Position numbers and translations under genes: made by a program. Positions 42,406-50,713 of a stretch of DNA of 64,000 nucleotides are shown here, one piece after another; position 1 is the first letter of the stretch; the number at the start of each line of letters is the position of its first letter. This DNA is from JAYTQG01 sp043746815 (GTDB taxonomy: Bacteria > Actinomycetota > Thermoleophilia > Miltoncostaeales > Miltoncostaeaceae): NCBI GenBank assembly GCA_043746815.1, contig JAYTQG010000144.1, positions 1-64,000 of the forward strand, in the 5' to 3' direction. Under the pieces are notes generated by a model. It was given only the letters and a program-made list of their open reading frames with translations. It did no database searches and was not told the origin of the DNA.

Positions 42406-43701
42406 TTGGCCCTCGATCATTCCCCCGCACCGACCGCCGTGCCGACCGCCCCCATCGGGATCGTCGGACTCGGATATGTCGGACTCCCTCTTGCTGTCAC
42501 GTTTGCCGAGACGGGGTGCACCGTCATTGGAATCGATGCCGCGGAGCGGGTCGTTGCTGGCGTTAACGCCGGGACCTCTCACATCGAGGACATCGCTCCC
42601 GAGCGTCTCGCACCGCTCACTGCATCTGGTGCGATCCGGGCGTCCAGCGACTGGGCCGAGATCTCCACCTGCCGCGCCATCGTCATCTGCCTTCCGACTC
42701 CACTCAACGCGCATCGTGAGCCCGATCTGGCCATCGTGCTATCGGCGGCGCTGGAGCTTTCCGCGCACCTGCAGCGGGGCCAGCTCGTGGTGTTGGAGTC
42801 CACGACCTATCCGGGCACCACCCGCGGCGAGCTACGGATGGCACTTGAGGGCGGATCCGGGCTTCGGGCCGGCATCGACTTCCACCTCGCATTCTCTCCC
42901 GAACGCGTCGATCCAGGCCGGGTGGACTTCACGACGAAGAGCACCCCAAAGGTCGTGGGCGGACTGACACCGCAATGCACTGAACTCGCGGCGTCGCTGT
43001 ACCGGACGTTCTGCGAGCGGGTTGTGGTTGTCGGGAGCCCCGAAGTTGCCGAGATGTCGAAGCTCCTTGAAAACATCTTCCGGGCAGTGAACATTGCCCT
43101 GGTCAACGAACTCGCGATGCTCTGTGACCGCATGGACGTGGATGTCTGGGAAGTCATCGACGCGGCTGCCACAAAGCCGTTCGGGTTCATGCCCTTCCGC
43201 CCCGGCCCCGGCCTTGGCGGACACTGCATCCCGATCGACCCGTTCTACCTCACCTGGAAGGCCCGAGAGTTCGACTTCCACACCGAGTTCATTGAGCTTG
43301 CCGGAAAAGTCAACTCTCAGATGCCCGCGTTTTGCGTTGGCAAAGTCGTACGCGCGCTCAACAGTCAGCGCAAGCCACTGAACGGGAGCCGGGTACTGGT
43401 GCTTGGCGTCGCATACAAGAAGGACGTGTCCGACATGCGAGAGTCACCGGCGCTTCGCATCATTGAACTTCTCCACGCGGATGGCGCCGACGTTCGGTAC
43501 CACGATCCCCATGTTCCCGAACTCCGCGAGTTTGGGCTGCAGTCGGTCCCGTTGAGTGACCAGGAACTGTCGTCTGCTGACTGCACCGTGGTTGTCACCG
43601 ACCACAGCGGCGTCGACTACGCCCGTGTCGCGGCGAAAGCGCCCCTGACCGTGGACCTGCGAAACGTGGTGGCGCCGAGCGATACCGTATTCCGACTATG
43701 A
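42406..43701 (+). CDS. UDP-N-acetylglucosamine/UDP-glucose 6-dehydrogenase family
   Basis: This nucleotide-sugar dehydrogenase has an NAD-binding start IGIVGLGYVGLPLAVTF, LPTPLNAHREPD, VVLESTTYPGTT, FSPERVDPGR, the catalytic-site block GPGLGGHCIPIDPFYL with its active cysteine, and LGVAYKKDVSDMRESPA. WbpA/WecC-type enzymes oxidise C6 of UDP-GlcNAc or UDP-ManNAc to the uronic acid, and the next two genes suggest this use. The start is uncertain: GTG 42328 would overlap the divergent gene. TTG 42406 has TACGAT nine bases upstream, and GTG 42439 lies closest to the domain. It ends in an ATGA overlap with the next gene. Confidence 0.9.
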   Translation: MALDHSPAPTAVPTAPIGIVGLGYVGLPLAVTFAETGCTVIGIDAAERVVAGVNAGTSHIEDIAPERLAPLTASGAIRASSDWAEISTCRAIVICLPTPLNAHREPDLAIVLSAALELSAHLQRGQLVVLESTTYPGTTRGELRMALEGGSGLRAGIDFHLAFSPERVDPGRVDFTTKSTPKVVGGLTPQCTELAASLYRTFCERVVVVGSPEVAEMSKLLENIFRAVNIALVNELAMLCDRMDVDVWEVIDAAATKPFGFMPFRPGPGLGGHCIPIDPFYLTWKAREFDFHTEFIELAGKVNSQMPAFCVGKVVRALNSQRKPLNGSRVLVLGVAYKKDVSDMRESPALRIIELLHADGADVRYHDPHVPELREFGLQSVPLSDQELSSADCTVVVTDHSGVDYARVAAKAPLTVDLRNVVAPSDTVFRL

Positions 43702-44708
43702 CCCGAGTCGCCGTTGTCGGAATGAACTACTGGGGCCCCAACCTGGCTCGAAACTTCGCTCGTCTCCCGGGTTGCCAGCTGACCTGGATCTGCGATCTCG
43801 ACCAGGCGCTCTTGGATCGTCACGGAGCCAGCTACCCCACCACCACGACAACACGCGACCTCGACGCGGTGCTTGCCGACCCCGGCCTCGATGCGGTCAT
43901 CGTTGCGACGCCAGTGCCGACCCATGCCGCCATCGCGACCCGCGTCTTGGAGGCTGGGAAGCACTGCTTCGTTGAAAAGCCCCTGGCACTGACTGCCGAA
44001 GACGCGGCGTCCGTTGCGCTGCTGGCGAAGAAGCGCGGGCTCATTCTGATGGTTGATCACCTCTTGATCTTCCATCCAGCGGTCACACGCCTAAAGAACG
44101 TGATCGACGAGGGTGCCCTCGGGTCGGTGTATTACCTGTACGGCAATCGTCAAAACCTCGGAATCGTCCGCCCGGACGAAAATGCGCTCTGGAGCCTCGG
44201 CCCGCATGACATTTCGGTGATGATCCACCTGGCTGGCGAGGCGCCGGTCGAGGTCCAGGCGTCGGGGCAGAGCTATCTCCAAGCGGGTGTCGAGGACGTC
44301 GTCTTCGGACACGTGAGGTTCGCAAGCGGGGTCATCGGACACCTGCATCTCTCATGGCTCGATCCCCACAAAATGCGCCGCATGACGGTGATCGGTTCGG
44401 ACAAGATGGCCGTCTTCGATGACATGGAGACCGAGAGGAAGCTCACGATCTACGACAAAGGCCCCGTAACCCCAACTGACAGCTACGGGGAGTACATCCA
44501 GGTCCGCTCCGGGGACATCTGGATCCCGAAGATTCCGGGCGATGAGCCCTTGCGTCTCGTCTGTCAGCACTTCGTCGACTGTGTGTCGTCCGGGACAGAG
44601 CCGCTGGTTGACGGACGTGCTGGTGTCCAGGTTGTCGAGGTGCTTGAGGCGATGACGACATCGCTGCGGGAGGCAGGGCGGCCTGTCCAACTCACAAACG
44701 CGAGGTAG
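43698..44708 (+). CDS. Gfo/Idh/MocA-family oxidoreductase, WbpB/WlbA-like
   Basis: This 336-residue protein has an N-terminal Rossmann domain (VAVVGMNYWGPNLARNFA) and the family motif CFVEKPLALT, in which the lysine is catalytic. A C-terminal alpha/beta domain carries ALWSLGPHDISVMIHL with the conserved Asp-His region. WlbA/WbpB enzymes oxidise C3 of UDP-GlcNAc uronic acid, and the order dehydrogenase-oxidoreductase-acyltransferase matches that pathway. ATGA overlap with the dehydrogenase and a 3-bp gap to the acyltransferase indicate one operon. Confidence 0.9.
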   Translation: MTRVAVVGMNYWGPNLARNFARLPGCQLTWICDLDQALLDRHGASYPTTTTTRDLDAVLADPGLDAVIVATPVPTHAAIATRVLEAGKHCFVEKPLALTAEDAASVALLAKKRGLILMVDHLLIFHPAVTRLKNVIDEGALGSVYYLYGNRQNLGIVRPDENALWSLGPHDISVMIHLAGEAPVEVQASGQSYLQAGVEDVVFGHVRFASGVIGHLHLSWLDPHKMRRMTVIGSDKMAVFDDMETERKLTIYDKGPVTPTDSYGEYIQVRSGDIWIPKIPGDEPLRLVCQHFVDCVSSGTEPLVDGRAGVQVVEVLEAMTTSLREAGRPVQLTNAR

Positions 44709-44711
44709 GAA

Positions 44712-45407
44712 ATGGCTCGGGAGAATCTGGTGCTCGGTGACGGGGTTGAACTCGGCGCCGACGTCGAAATCGGTGCCAATGTCGTGATTCACGCCGGAAG
44801 CAAGATTGGTGACGGGGTTGTCATCCAAGACAACGTGGTGATCGGAAAACAGCCACGTTTGGGGAGCCGTTCGACCTCGAAACGAGCCGATCTTGCTCCC
44901 TGTGAAATTGGCGCAAGTTCGTCGATCTGCAGCGGTGCGCTGGTCTATGCGGGCACCACCATTGGACCGAAATCGATCATCGGCGACCAAGCATCTGTTC
45001 GCGAGCGGTGCACACTCGGTGAGGGCGTTGTCGTCGGTCGGGGAGTCTGTGTGGAAAATGATGTCGCGATCGGTGACTTCACGAAGATCCAATCGAACTC
45101 CTACATCACCGCGTATTCGGAGCTTGAAGATCACGTCTTCATTGCTCCGTGTGTGACCACGACCAACGACAACTTCATGGGCCGCACGGAGGCCCGTCAC
45201 GCCATGATCAAAGGCGCGATCATCCGCCGTGGGGCGCGAGTCGGCGGTGGCGCAGTACTCCTCCCGGGCATTGAGATCGGCGCTGAGGCGTTTATCGCTG
45301 CTGGCGCACTCGTGACGAAAGATGTCCCCGCGGGCAAGCTGGTCGCCGGTGTGCCAGCCCGAGTTTGGCGCGATGTGCCAGCTGAGGAGCTACTGGAAAA
45401 CCAGTAG
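44712..45407 (+). CDS. Left-handed beta-helix acyltransferase, WbpD/WlbB-like
   Basis: This 231-residue protein is built of hexapeptide repeats: LGDGVELGADVEIGANVVI and many later I/V/L-G-x4 units. The active-site region is HVFIAPCVTTTNDNFMG, and the family end VTKDVPAGKLVAGVPARV is present. WbpD-type enzymes acetylate the 3-amino group of a UDP-2-acetamido-3-amino uronic acid. The repeat count is higher than in the shortest WbpD proteins, so another acyl acceptor is possible. A short AGGA ribosome site precedes ATG 44712. The aminotransferase that should supply its substrate is not in the window. It ends 8 bp from the SpoIID stop, tail to tail. Confidence 0.87.
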   Translation: MARENLVLGDGVELGADVEIGANVVIHAGSKIGDGVVIQDNVVIGKQPRLGSRSTSKRADLAPCEIGASSSICSGALVYAGTTIGPKSIIGDQASVRERCTLGEGVVVGRGVCVENDVAIGDFTKIQSNSYITAYSELEDHVFIAPCVTTTNDNFMGRTEARHAMIKGAIIRRGARVGGGAVLLPGIEIGAEAFIAAGALVTKDVPAGKLVAGVPARVWRDVPAEELLENQ

Positions 45408-45415
45408 GCGGGCAC

Positions 45416-46606
45416 TTACTTCGTTGGTCGGTGTCCGACGGTCCGGGAGACCGTGAACAGGGTGTCACGTAGGCCCAGCGCGCGGCGTAGGTCCGCGCCG
45501 CTGCGGTCGACAAACCCCCCGCCCTTCTTGAAAATGCGCACGCTCAGGACGCGCCCAGACGTGCCGTGCGAGGTGATCGTCATGGCCGTGACCGGTCGTC
45601 CCGCGCGGAGCAGCTTGCCCAGGCGCCGCCCGGAAAAGCGCGGCGATGGCTTCCAACGGTTGTACGGCGAGTACTGCGCATCGAAGGGGTCCGCCACACC
45701 AATGAGGTACGGACGGGCCTGAGCGGCCGGGAAGACGTTTTGCCCATCTTCCGTGTGGCCACCTGAGGAGGAGAAGAAGAATGCCGTGATCGGCTTTCCG
45801 TCGTACACCAAGATCTTTCCGGACGTCGCAGTAACCGCTCGGGTCGTGCGAGGGTCCTCTGCGCCAGCGCCACCGTAAACCTGGCTGCGTTGGTCCGACT
45901 CCAGATCGTAGGCCCGGTCGGGGTGGAGGCCTGTGACCGCGTACGTACGCGCGGCAATCGCCTGGGCCTCAAGGGCTGCTGGGGCGTCATCGCCCCATCG
46001 GCTTGGCATTTCTCGGGGGAGCACACCGCGCAGGTAGTCCTCAAGTTCCACAACGTTCACGGCTCCCAGCCGTCCCGCCGTCGCGATGATGCGGGTTGCA
46101 CCCCGGTAGGTGTTCGCCCCAACCTTCACCGTGCCACTTGGCGCGACGGTCTGGAGACGGACGTTGCCCGGAAACTTCGCTAGCGGAGCTCCGTCTGTCG
46201 TTGAAATGGCAACCCCGCTTCCATCTGCTGTCAAGCGGTATGACGTCCCCGGGGCAAGGGCACGGGCGACATTCGGCGTCGGAGACTCATCAACGACCTG
46301 CCACTCGGTCGCGCTGGTCACCGCGATCGCCGGTCGTCCGCTGAGGACCGAGACACGCACGGCTCCGCCCTTTTGGACACTCGCCAGTTGGGTACCCCGG
46401 TAGAAGTATCCAAGGATGCGGGGCGCATCCCAGCCAGCGCGCGCTGCGCCGTACGCCCCGTACTGGGGCAGTCCGACCCCATGTCCAAAGCCGCCGCCAT
46501 TGAACGTAAAGAACCTCTCCGGTGGGGCGAGAGGTTTCGCAGTCGCGGTGGCAGCAAGCGCTCCCACGGCGAGCAGGGAGGCAAGCCTGGCGGTTCGGGG
46601 GGTCAC
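45416..46606 (-). CDS. Secreted SpoIID/LytB-domain protein
   Basis: This 396-residue protein has a signal peptide (about residues 1-23). At the N-terminus it has FGHGVGLPQYGAYGAARAG followed by ILGYFYRGTQL. The SpoIID core then follows (VELEDYLRGVLPREMP, ALEAQAIAARTYAV, FFFSSSGGHTED). In Bacillus SpoIID the GHGVGMSQYG segment comes at the end, so the order is circularly shifted here, as I recall for other actinobacterial members. SpoIID proteins cleave glycan strands stripped of peptides. The core glutamate in the PREMP motif is present. GTG 46606 is 8 nt after a TACGGT hexamer. Confidence 0.88.
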   Translation of the reverse strand: MTPRTARLASLLAVGALAATATAKPLAPPERFFTFNGGGFGHGVGLPQYGAYGAARAGWDAPRILGYFYRGTQLASVQKGGAVRVSVLSGRPAIAVTSATEWQVVDESPTPNVARALAPGTSYRLTADGSGVAISTTDGAPLAKFPGNVRLQTVAPSGTVKVGANTYRGATRIIATAGRLGAVNVVELEDYLRGVLPREMPSRWGDDAPAALEAQAIAARTYAVTGLHPDRAYDLESDQRSQVYGGAGAEDPRTTRAVTATSGKILVYDGKPITAFFFSSSGGHTEDGQNVFPAAQARPYLIGVADPFDAQYSPYNRWKPSPRFSGRRLGKLLRAGRPVTAMTITSHGTSGRVLSVRIFKKGGGFVDRSGADLRRALGLRDTLFTVSRTVGHRPTK

Positions 46607-46614
46607 CGCGGGCC

Positions 46615-46620
46615 ACCGTA
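46615..46620 (-). promoter_or_regulatory. -10 element for the SpoIID gene
   Basis: TACGGT on the minus strand lies 8 nt before GTG 46606 with no ribosome site between. It sits after a hairpin that follows the rmlB stop, so SpoIID probably has its own leaderless transcript. Confidence 0.5.
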
Positions 46621-46630
46621 GCGCGCCGGC

Positions 46631-46651
46631 GGTCCGTACTCAATACGGACC
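46631..46651 (-). terminator. Hairpin just after the rmlB stop, possible terminator
   Basis: Perfect 8-bp arms GGTCCGTA and TACGGACC flank a 5-nt loop, three bases past the rmlB stop on the minus strand. No T-run follows, so it is either a Rho-type 3' end or an mRNA-stabilising hairpin. A second inverted repeat (CCCAGTA/TACTGGG) lies just inside the rmlB 3' end. Confidence 0.55.
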
Positions 46652-46654
46652 GAC

Positions 46655-47656
46655 CTACCCAGTACCGCGGTCGCCGTACTGGGTTTCGTAGTAGCGCCGG
46701 TACTCGCCCGCCTTGATTGGCTCCCACCACGCGCGTTGTCGGGTGTACCAGTCCACCGTCTCTGAAAGGCCGTCCACGAATGAACGAGTCGGTGCCCAGC
46801 CAAGGGCTCGAAGCTTGGTCGTATCGAGGGCGTAGCGGCGGTCGTGCCCCGGGCGATCGGCAACGTGACGGATGAGCTTCGCGTCGCGACCAGTAAGTTC
46901 AAGAATGGCACGGGTAATCTCGATATTCGGCACTTCGTGTCCGCCACCTACGTTGTAGACCTCACCGGAAACACCGTGCGTCATGGCATGCCAGATGCCC
47001 GCGCAGTGGTCCGTGACGTGCATCCAGTCGCGGATTTGCATTCCGTCGCCATAGACCGGTAGGGCCTCCTCATCCAGCGCGTTTGTGACGAACAAGGGGA
47101 TCAGCTTCTCCGGATACTGGTGCGGCCCGTACGTGTTCGATCCCCGGGTTATCACGGCGTCCACTCCATAGGTGTGATGCCACGCGAGCACCTGAAGATC
47201 GCCACCGGCCTTGCTCGCCGAGTACGGGCTTGATGGAGCAATTGGATGGCGTTCCGTGAAGGCGCCATCCAGGATCGAGCCGTACACCTCATCAGTTGAC
47301 ACCTGAACGAATCGGCGAACGCCGGCTTCGCGCGCGGCCTGTAGGAGTGTGGCCGTGCCGAGGACGTCAGTTCGGATGAACTCGCCCGGGTCGAGGATGC
47401 TGCGGTCGACGTGACTTTCGGCGGCGAAGTTCACGACAACCTCGACGCCATCCGTCGCAAGCGCGACGACGGCCGGGTCGGCGATATCGCCGTGCACGAA
47501 CGTGTAGCGAGGGTCGTCAGCGAGGTCAGCGACGTTCGCTGGGTTGCCCGCATAGGTCAGTTTGTCGAGGTTCACGACCTCCGTGCCGTTCGCGATAGCC
47601 AAATGAACGAAATGCGAGCCGATAAAGCCGCAACCACCGGTGACAAGGATCTTCAT
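46655..47656 (-). CDS. rmlB: dTDP-glucose 4,6-dehydratase
   Basis: This 333-residue short-chain extended enzyme makes dTDP-4-keto-6-deoxyglucose. The NAD site MKILVTGGCGFIGSHFV, NFAAESHVDRSI, the VSTDEVYGS motif, the YSASKAGGD catalytic Tyr-Lys segment, SNTYGPHQYPEKLIP and RDWMHVTDHC are those of RmlB. ATG 47656 overlaps the rmlD stop as ATGA; the longer frame is shadow. It is the last gene of rmlA-rmlD-rmlB, and no rmlC is found nearby. Confidence 0.95.
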   Translation of the reverse strand: MKILVTGGCGFIGSHFVHLAIANGTEVVNLDKLTYAGNPANVADLADDPRYTFVHGDIADPAVVALATDGVEVVVNFAAESHVDRSILDPGEFIRTDVLGTATLLQAAREAGVRRFVQVSTDEVYGSILDGAFTERHPIAPSSPYSASKAGGDLQVLAWHHTYGVDAVITRGSNTYGPHQYPEKLIPLFVTNALDEEALPVYGDGMQIRDWMHVTDHCAGIWHAMTHGVSGEVYNVGGGHEVPNIEITRAILELTGRDAKLIRHVADRPGHDRRYALDTTKLRALGWAPTRSFVDGLSETVDWYTRQRAWWEPIKAGEYRRYYETQYGDRGTG

Positions 47657-48486
47657 GGGGTGGGATTCTCCCGGATGTAGTCGCGCAGCGCATCGCGCCA
47701 AGGTCGAAGTCGTGGAAAGCCGGGGCGAGTGACGTCAAGCGCTGAACGCGCTGGACGTGGTGCGGGCCGCCCGAATGCCGCCGTGCTAATCGGGCGAATT
47801 CGGCAGTTTATCCCCGCCTCGGCGAAAATCGCCGCAGCGAACTCGGCCCAGGTTACTGAGCCAGATCCGGTCGCGTGGTAGATACCAGGAGGGTGGGTGA
47901 GCCCGGCTTCCAGGGCTGGCGCGAGATCTTTAGTCCACGTTGGGGAGCCGGTTTGGTCGGAGACGACCTGCACCTCGTCATGCGTCGCCGCGAGGGCGCG
48001 CATCGTGTCGACAAAGTTCCGTCCGCCAGCGCCGTAGAGCCATGCCGTCCGAACAATTCGCGTCCCAGACGGATGCATTTCGAGGGTCGCAATTTCACCT
48101 GCGAGCTTGGTGCGTCCGTACGCCCCGAGCGGCGCCGTCGGGGCATCTTCGGTGTAGGCGGACGGAGAGGTTCCGTCAAACACGTAGTCGGTCGAAAGGG
48201 CAACGAGTGCCGCTCCGTGCCGGGCGGCCGCCCGAGCGACGTTCGCTGACCCACGGGCGTTGAGGGCGTGGGCGGCCGCCTCGTTCGCCTCTGCGCCGTC
48301 AACGTCGGTCCAGGCGGCGCAGTGAATAATCCCCTCGGGGCAGATCGCGTCAATCAGGGCGTCAATCGCCGCAGCGTCAGTCACATCGACCTCGCGGTCA
48401 CAACCAATTACCTCATGGCGCGGGGCAAGGAACGCGACGAGGTCCTGTCCGAGCATCCCCGCGGCTCCGGTCACGAGCAGCTTCAC
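47653..48486 (-). CDS. rmlD: dTDP-4-dehydrorhamnose reductase
   Basis: This 277-residue enzyme would perform the last step to dTDP-L-rhamnose. It has KLLVTGAAGMLGQDLV, HCAAWTDVDGAE, LSTDYVFDGTSPSAYTE, YGRTKLAGE with the catalytic Tyr and Lys, VRTAWLYG and SDQTGSPTWTKDLA. GTG 48486 overlaps the stop of a 14-codon reading frame as GTGA, and also has GGAG eight bases upstream. The region in front carries a promoter/leader module repeated before lipB. A 130-bp gap separates it from rmlA. Confidence 0.94.
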   Translation of the reverse strand: MKLLVTGAAGMLGQDLVAFLAPRHEVIGCDREVDVTDAAAIDALIDAICPEGIIHCAAWTDVDGAEANEAAAHALNARGSANVARAAARHGAALVALSTDYVFDGTSPSAYTEDAPTAPLGAYGRTKLAGEIATLEMHPSGTRIVRTAWLYGAGGRNFVDTMRALAATHDEVQVVSDQTGSPTWTKDLAPALEAGLTHPPGIYHATGSGSVTWAEFAAAIFAEAGINCRIRPISTAAFGRPAPRPARSALDVTRPGFPRLRPWRDALRDYIRENPTP

Positions 48487-48527
48487 GACAAAAACTCCGC
48501 GCAAAACGCGAGCTTTCCAGGGGCCAC
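48483..48527 (-). CDS. Possible 14-residue leader peptide coupled to rmlD
   Basis: A frame from GTG 48527 encodes MAPGKLAFCAEFLS and stops in a GTGA overlap with the rmlD start. Its GGGAGGTGG ribosome site and its first codons (GTG GCC CCT GG) are identical to those of lipB, because both lie in a shared 38-bp module. The exact stop/start overlap follows the coupling rule of this window. It may serve only to deliver ribosomes to rmlD. Expression is unproved. Confidence 0.4.
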   Translation of the reverse strand: MAPGKLAFCAEFLS

Positions 48528-48554
48528 CCCGGACCACCTCCCGGTTTCAGCGTA
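48517..48554 (-). repeat. 38-bp promoter/leader module, copy 1 (before rmlD)
   Basis: On the minus strand this reads TACGCT, two variable bases, then a 30-nt block running from AACCGGGAGG to GCCCCTGG. The copy at 57259-57296 matches in 36 of 38 positions, and the 30-nt block is identical. TACGCT resembles a -10 element, GGGAGGTGG a ribosome site, and a GTG lies at the same place in both copies. Confidence 0.8.
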
Positions 48555-48616
48555 ATACGCAACCTCTGACGCATTGGCAACCGATCTGTGCCGACTTCCG
48601 ACCATCTGGCCCGGAA

Positions 48617-49690
48617 CTACAGCAGGCCGATTGTGGACGAGTCCCCGACCATGAACCGGTAGGCGCGGGGCTTTTCGTCGGACCGAGCGATGATGACATC
48701 GCGCCCGATGAGGCTGCCCTCAACGCGGGCATCCAGGTCCTGGATGCGTGAGCGTTCCAGCACGATGCTGTGTTCCACCTCCGCGCGACGAATCACGACC
48801 CCCCCGGAAATCGACGTGTAGGGACCGATATATGCGTTCTCGATCAATGCGCCCCGACCAATGATTGCGGGGCCCCGCACGGCGGAATCGACAATTCGTG
48901 CGCCAGACTCGACGACGACCCGCCCCTCGATCGTACTGTTTACGATCTCCCCGTCATTGCGAGGTGGCATGACGTCCAGGATCAGACGGTTGGCCTCCAG
49001 CATGTCGTCTAGGCGTCCGGTGTCCTTCCACCAGCCCGTCACGAGGTGCGACTCCACCCGGCGACCGGAGTCGATCATGTGCTGGATGGCGTCGGTGATT
49101 TCCAGCTCTCCGCGGCCGGATGGCCGAATTGCCTTCACCGACTCCCAGATGGCGGCGGAGAACATGTAGACGCCGACCAACGCAAGATCACTCTTTGGCT
49201 CAGGTGGCTTCTCTTGCAACCGCACAACACGATCGCCTTCGATCTCGGCGACCCCGTAGGACTCCGGATCGGGAACGCGTTGGAGCAAAATCATCGCGTC
49301 TGGAGCGTTGGCGACGAAGCCTTGGACCAACTCGGTGATCCCATCTCGAAGCAGGTTGTCGCCGAGGTACATGACAAATGGAGAGTTCCCAAGAAATGGC
49401 TCTGCGGTCAGGACCGCGTGGGCCAGTCCGAGCGGGGCATCCTGACGGATGTACGTGACACGGATACCCAGGTCAGATCCATCACCGACCGCCGCTTCGA
49501 TTTCAGCTTGGGTGTCACCTACGACAATGCCAATGTCGGTGATTCCAGCGTCGCGGAGCGCGATCAACCCGTAGAAGAGAACGGGCTGGTTGGCGACGGG
49601 CACAAGCTGTTTTGCGCTCGTGTGGGTGATCGGCCGAAGCCGTGTCCCGGCGCCGCCAGATAGGACAAGGCCCTTCAGGTGTTCACTCAT
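48617..49690 (-). CDS. rmlA: Glucose-1-phosphate thymidylyltransferase, long form
   Basis: This 357-residue protein has a nucleotidyltransferase domain (KGLVLSGGAGTRLRPITH, VMYLGDNLLRDG, residues about 1-240) and a C-terminal left-handed beta-helix (NSTIEGRVVVESGARIVDS onward). This is the ~355-residue long type found in archaea and actinomycetes rather than the ~290-residue RmlA. It would make dTDP-glucose, although close relatives use other sugar phosphates. ATG 49690 has TAGCGT nine bases upstream. It heads the rml group. Confidence 0.9.
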   Translation of the reverse strand: MSEHLKGLVLSGGAGTRLRPITHTSAKQLVPVANQPVLFYGLIALRDAGITDIGIVVGDTQAEIEAAVGDGSDLGIRVTYIRQDAPLGLAHAVLTAEPFLGNSPFVMYLGDNLLRDGITELVQGFVANAPDAMILLQRVPDPESYGVAEIEGDRVVRLQEKPPEPKSDLALVGVYMFSAAIWESVKAIRPSGRGELEITDAIQHMIDSGRRVESHLVTGWWKDTGRLDDMLEANRLILDVMPPRNDGEIVNSTIEGRVVVESGARIVDSAVRGPAIIGRGALIENAYIGPYTSISGGVVIRRAEVEHSIVLERSRIQDLDARVEGSLIGRDVIIARSDEKPRAYRFMVGDSSTIGLL

Positions 49691-49699
49691 CTCTTTGGA

Positions 49700-49705
49700 A
49701 CGCTA
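49700..49705 (-). promoter_or_regulatory. -10 element for rmlA
   Basis: TAGCGT on the minus strand lies 9 nt before ATG 49690. An AAAGAG stretch lies between, so translation may use either a weak ribosome site or a leaderless start. Confidence 0.5.
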
Positions 49706-49749
49706 CCAGGGGCGGCACGGACCCCATGGCGCCGCCGATTGATGCTGCC

Positions 49750-49755
49750 TAGAGT
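49750..49755 (+). promoter_or_regulatory. -10 element for gpgS, leaderless
   Basis: TAGAGT lies 8 nt before GTG 49764, without a ribosome site. It is divergent from the rmlA promoter in a 73-bp gap. Confidence 0.55.
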
Positions 49756-49763
49756 CCTGCCTT

Positions 49764-50708
49764 GTGACTACCGACCGCTGGATCGCCTCCCGTACCTACC
49801 TCGGCCGCAACTTCGACTCCGACGAACTCCTGCACGCGAAACGCGAGGCGGGCCTCACCGTATCGGTCTGCCTTCCCGCACTCAACGTCGCCGCGACGAT
49901 CGGCCCGATCATTCAGGCTGTGCGTGACTGCTGGATGACCGACCGCCCGCTTGTCGATGAAATCATCGTTGTGAATGGCCCGAGCACCGACGCCACGGCT
50001 GAGGTTGCCGAGCGAGCTGGTGCGCGGGTCACCGACCAAGACGGCGTACTCCCCGAGGCTGGGCCAGGTTCTGGCAAAGGTGAGGCACTTTGGAAGAGTC
50101 TCGCGGCATCCAGCGGAGACCTCGTGGTTTGGCTCGATTCGGACGTGCACGACTTTGATCCCAACTTCGTGCCTGGGCTCCTCGGTCCACTCCTCACCGA
50201 TTCCGACGTCGGCTACGTCAAAGCGCTCTACCAGCGCCCGTTGGGGGCCAGCACGCAAGGGGGAGGGCGGGTCACCGAAATCTGCGCTCGGCCACTCATC
50301 AACCTGTTCTACCCCGAACTTGCTGGGTTCGCCCAACCCCTCTCTGGTGAAGCCGCGGGGCGCCGAAATCTCCTTGAAGCGGTTCCGTTCTTCTCGGGCT
50401 ATGCGGTGGAGATCGGGTTGTTGATTGACATTTTGGAGCACGCGGGGCTCGGTGCGATGGGACAGGTGGATCTCGGCATTCGTCGGCATGATCACCAGTC
50501 CACCGCGCAACTCGGGCGGATGGCATTCACGATTTCTCAGGCCGTGATGCGCCGACTCGCGCAATCGGGACGGGTGCCAGATGCCCTGTTCACGCCGGAC
50601 CCACCGTACCGCGCACCCATCGGCGAGTTCCCAGGGCTCGAAATGGCCGCCTGGCACGCGGACCTGTCTGAGCGCCCGCCGATGCGCGATCGATTGGCCG
50701 TTGCGTGA
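49764..50708 (+). CDS. gpgS: Glucosyl-3-phosphoglycerate synthase
   Basis: This 314-residue GT81-type retaining enzyme carries LTVSVCLPALNVAATIGPII, IIVVNGPSTDATAEVA, KGEALWKSLAAS, the metal-binding DSD at residues 125-127 within VVWLDSDVHDF, and FFSGYAVEIGLLIDI. It joins glucose to 3-phosphoglycerate, the first step to glucosylglycerate or to methylglucose lipopolysaccharides. The facing gene is a glycerate kinase, whose product could be its acceptor. No GpgP phosphatase is recognised in the window. GTG 49764 lies 8 nt after TAGAGT. Confidence 0.92.
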   Translation: MTTDRWIASRTYLGRNFDSDELLHAKREAGLTVSVCLPALNVAATIGPIIQAVRDCWMTDRPLVDEIIVVNGPSTDATAEVAERAGARVTDQDGVLPEAGPGSGKGEALWKSLAASSGDLVVWLDSDVHDFDPNFVPGLLGPLLTDSDVGYVKALYQRPLGASTQGGGRVTEICARPLINLFYPELAGFAQPLSGEAAGRRNLLEAVPFFSGYAVEIGLLIDILEHAGLGAMGQVDLGIRRHDHQSTAQLGRMAFTISQAVMRRLAQSGRVPDALFTPDPPYRAPIGEFPGLEMAAWHADLSERPPMRDRLAVA

Positions 50709-50713
50709 ACGGC

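Noticed and set aside
48487..48510. Intrinsic terminator just upstream of rmlD
   Set aside because: A weak CTCGCG/CGCGGAG stem with a T5 tract ends directly at the rmlD start; the stem is bulged and the T-run is better explained as part of the 14-codon frame. Not strong enough to list as a terminator.
48487..48616. Cobalamin riboswitch or T-box leader before rmlD
   Set aside because: Some G/C-rich similarity to those boxes is present, but the core consensus elements are missing, and the near-identical copy before lipB argues for a different kind of element.
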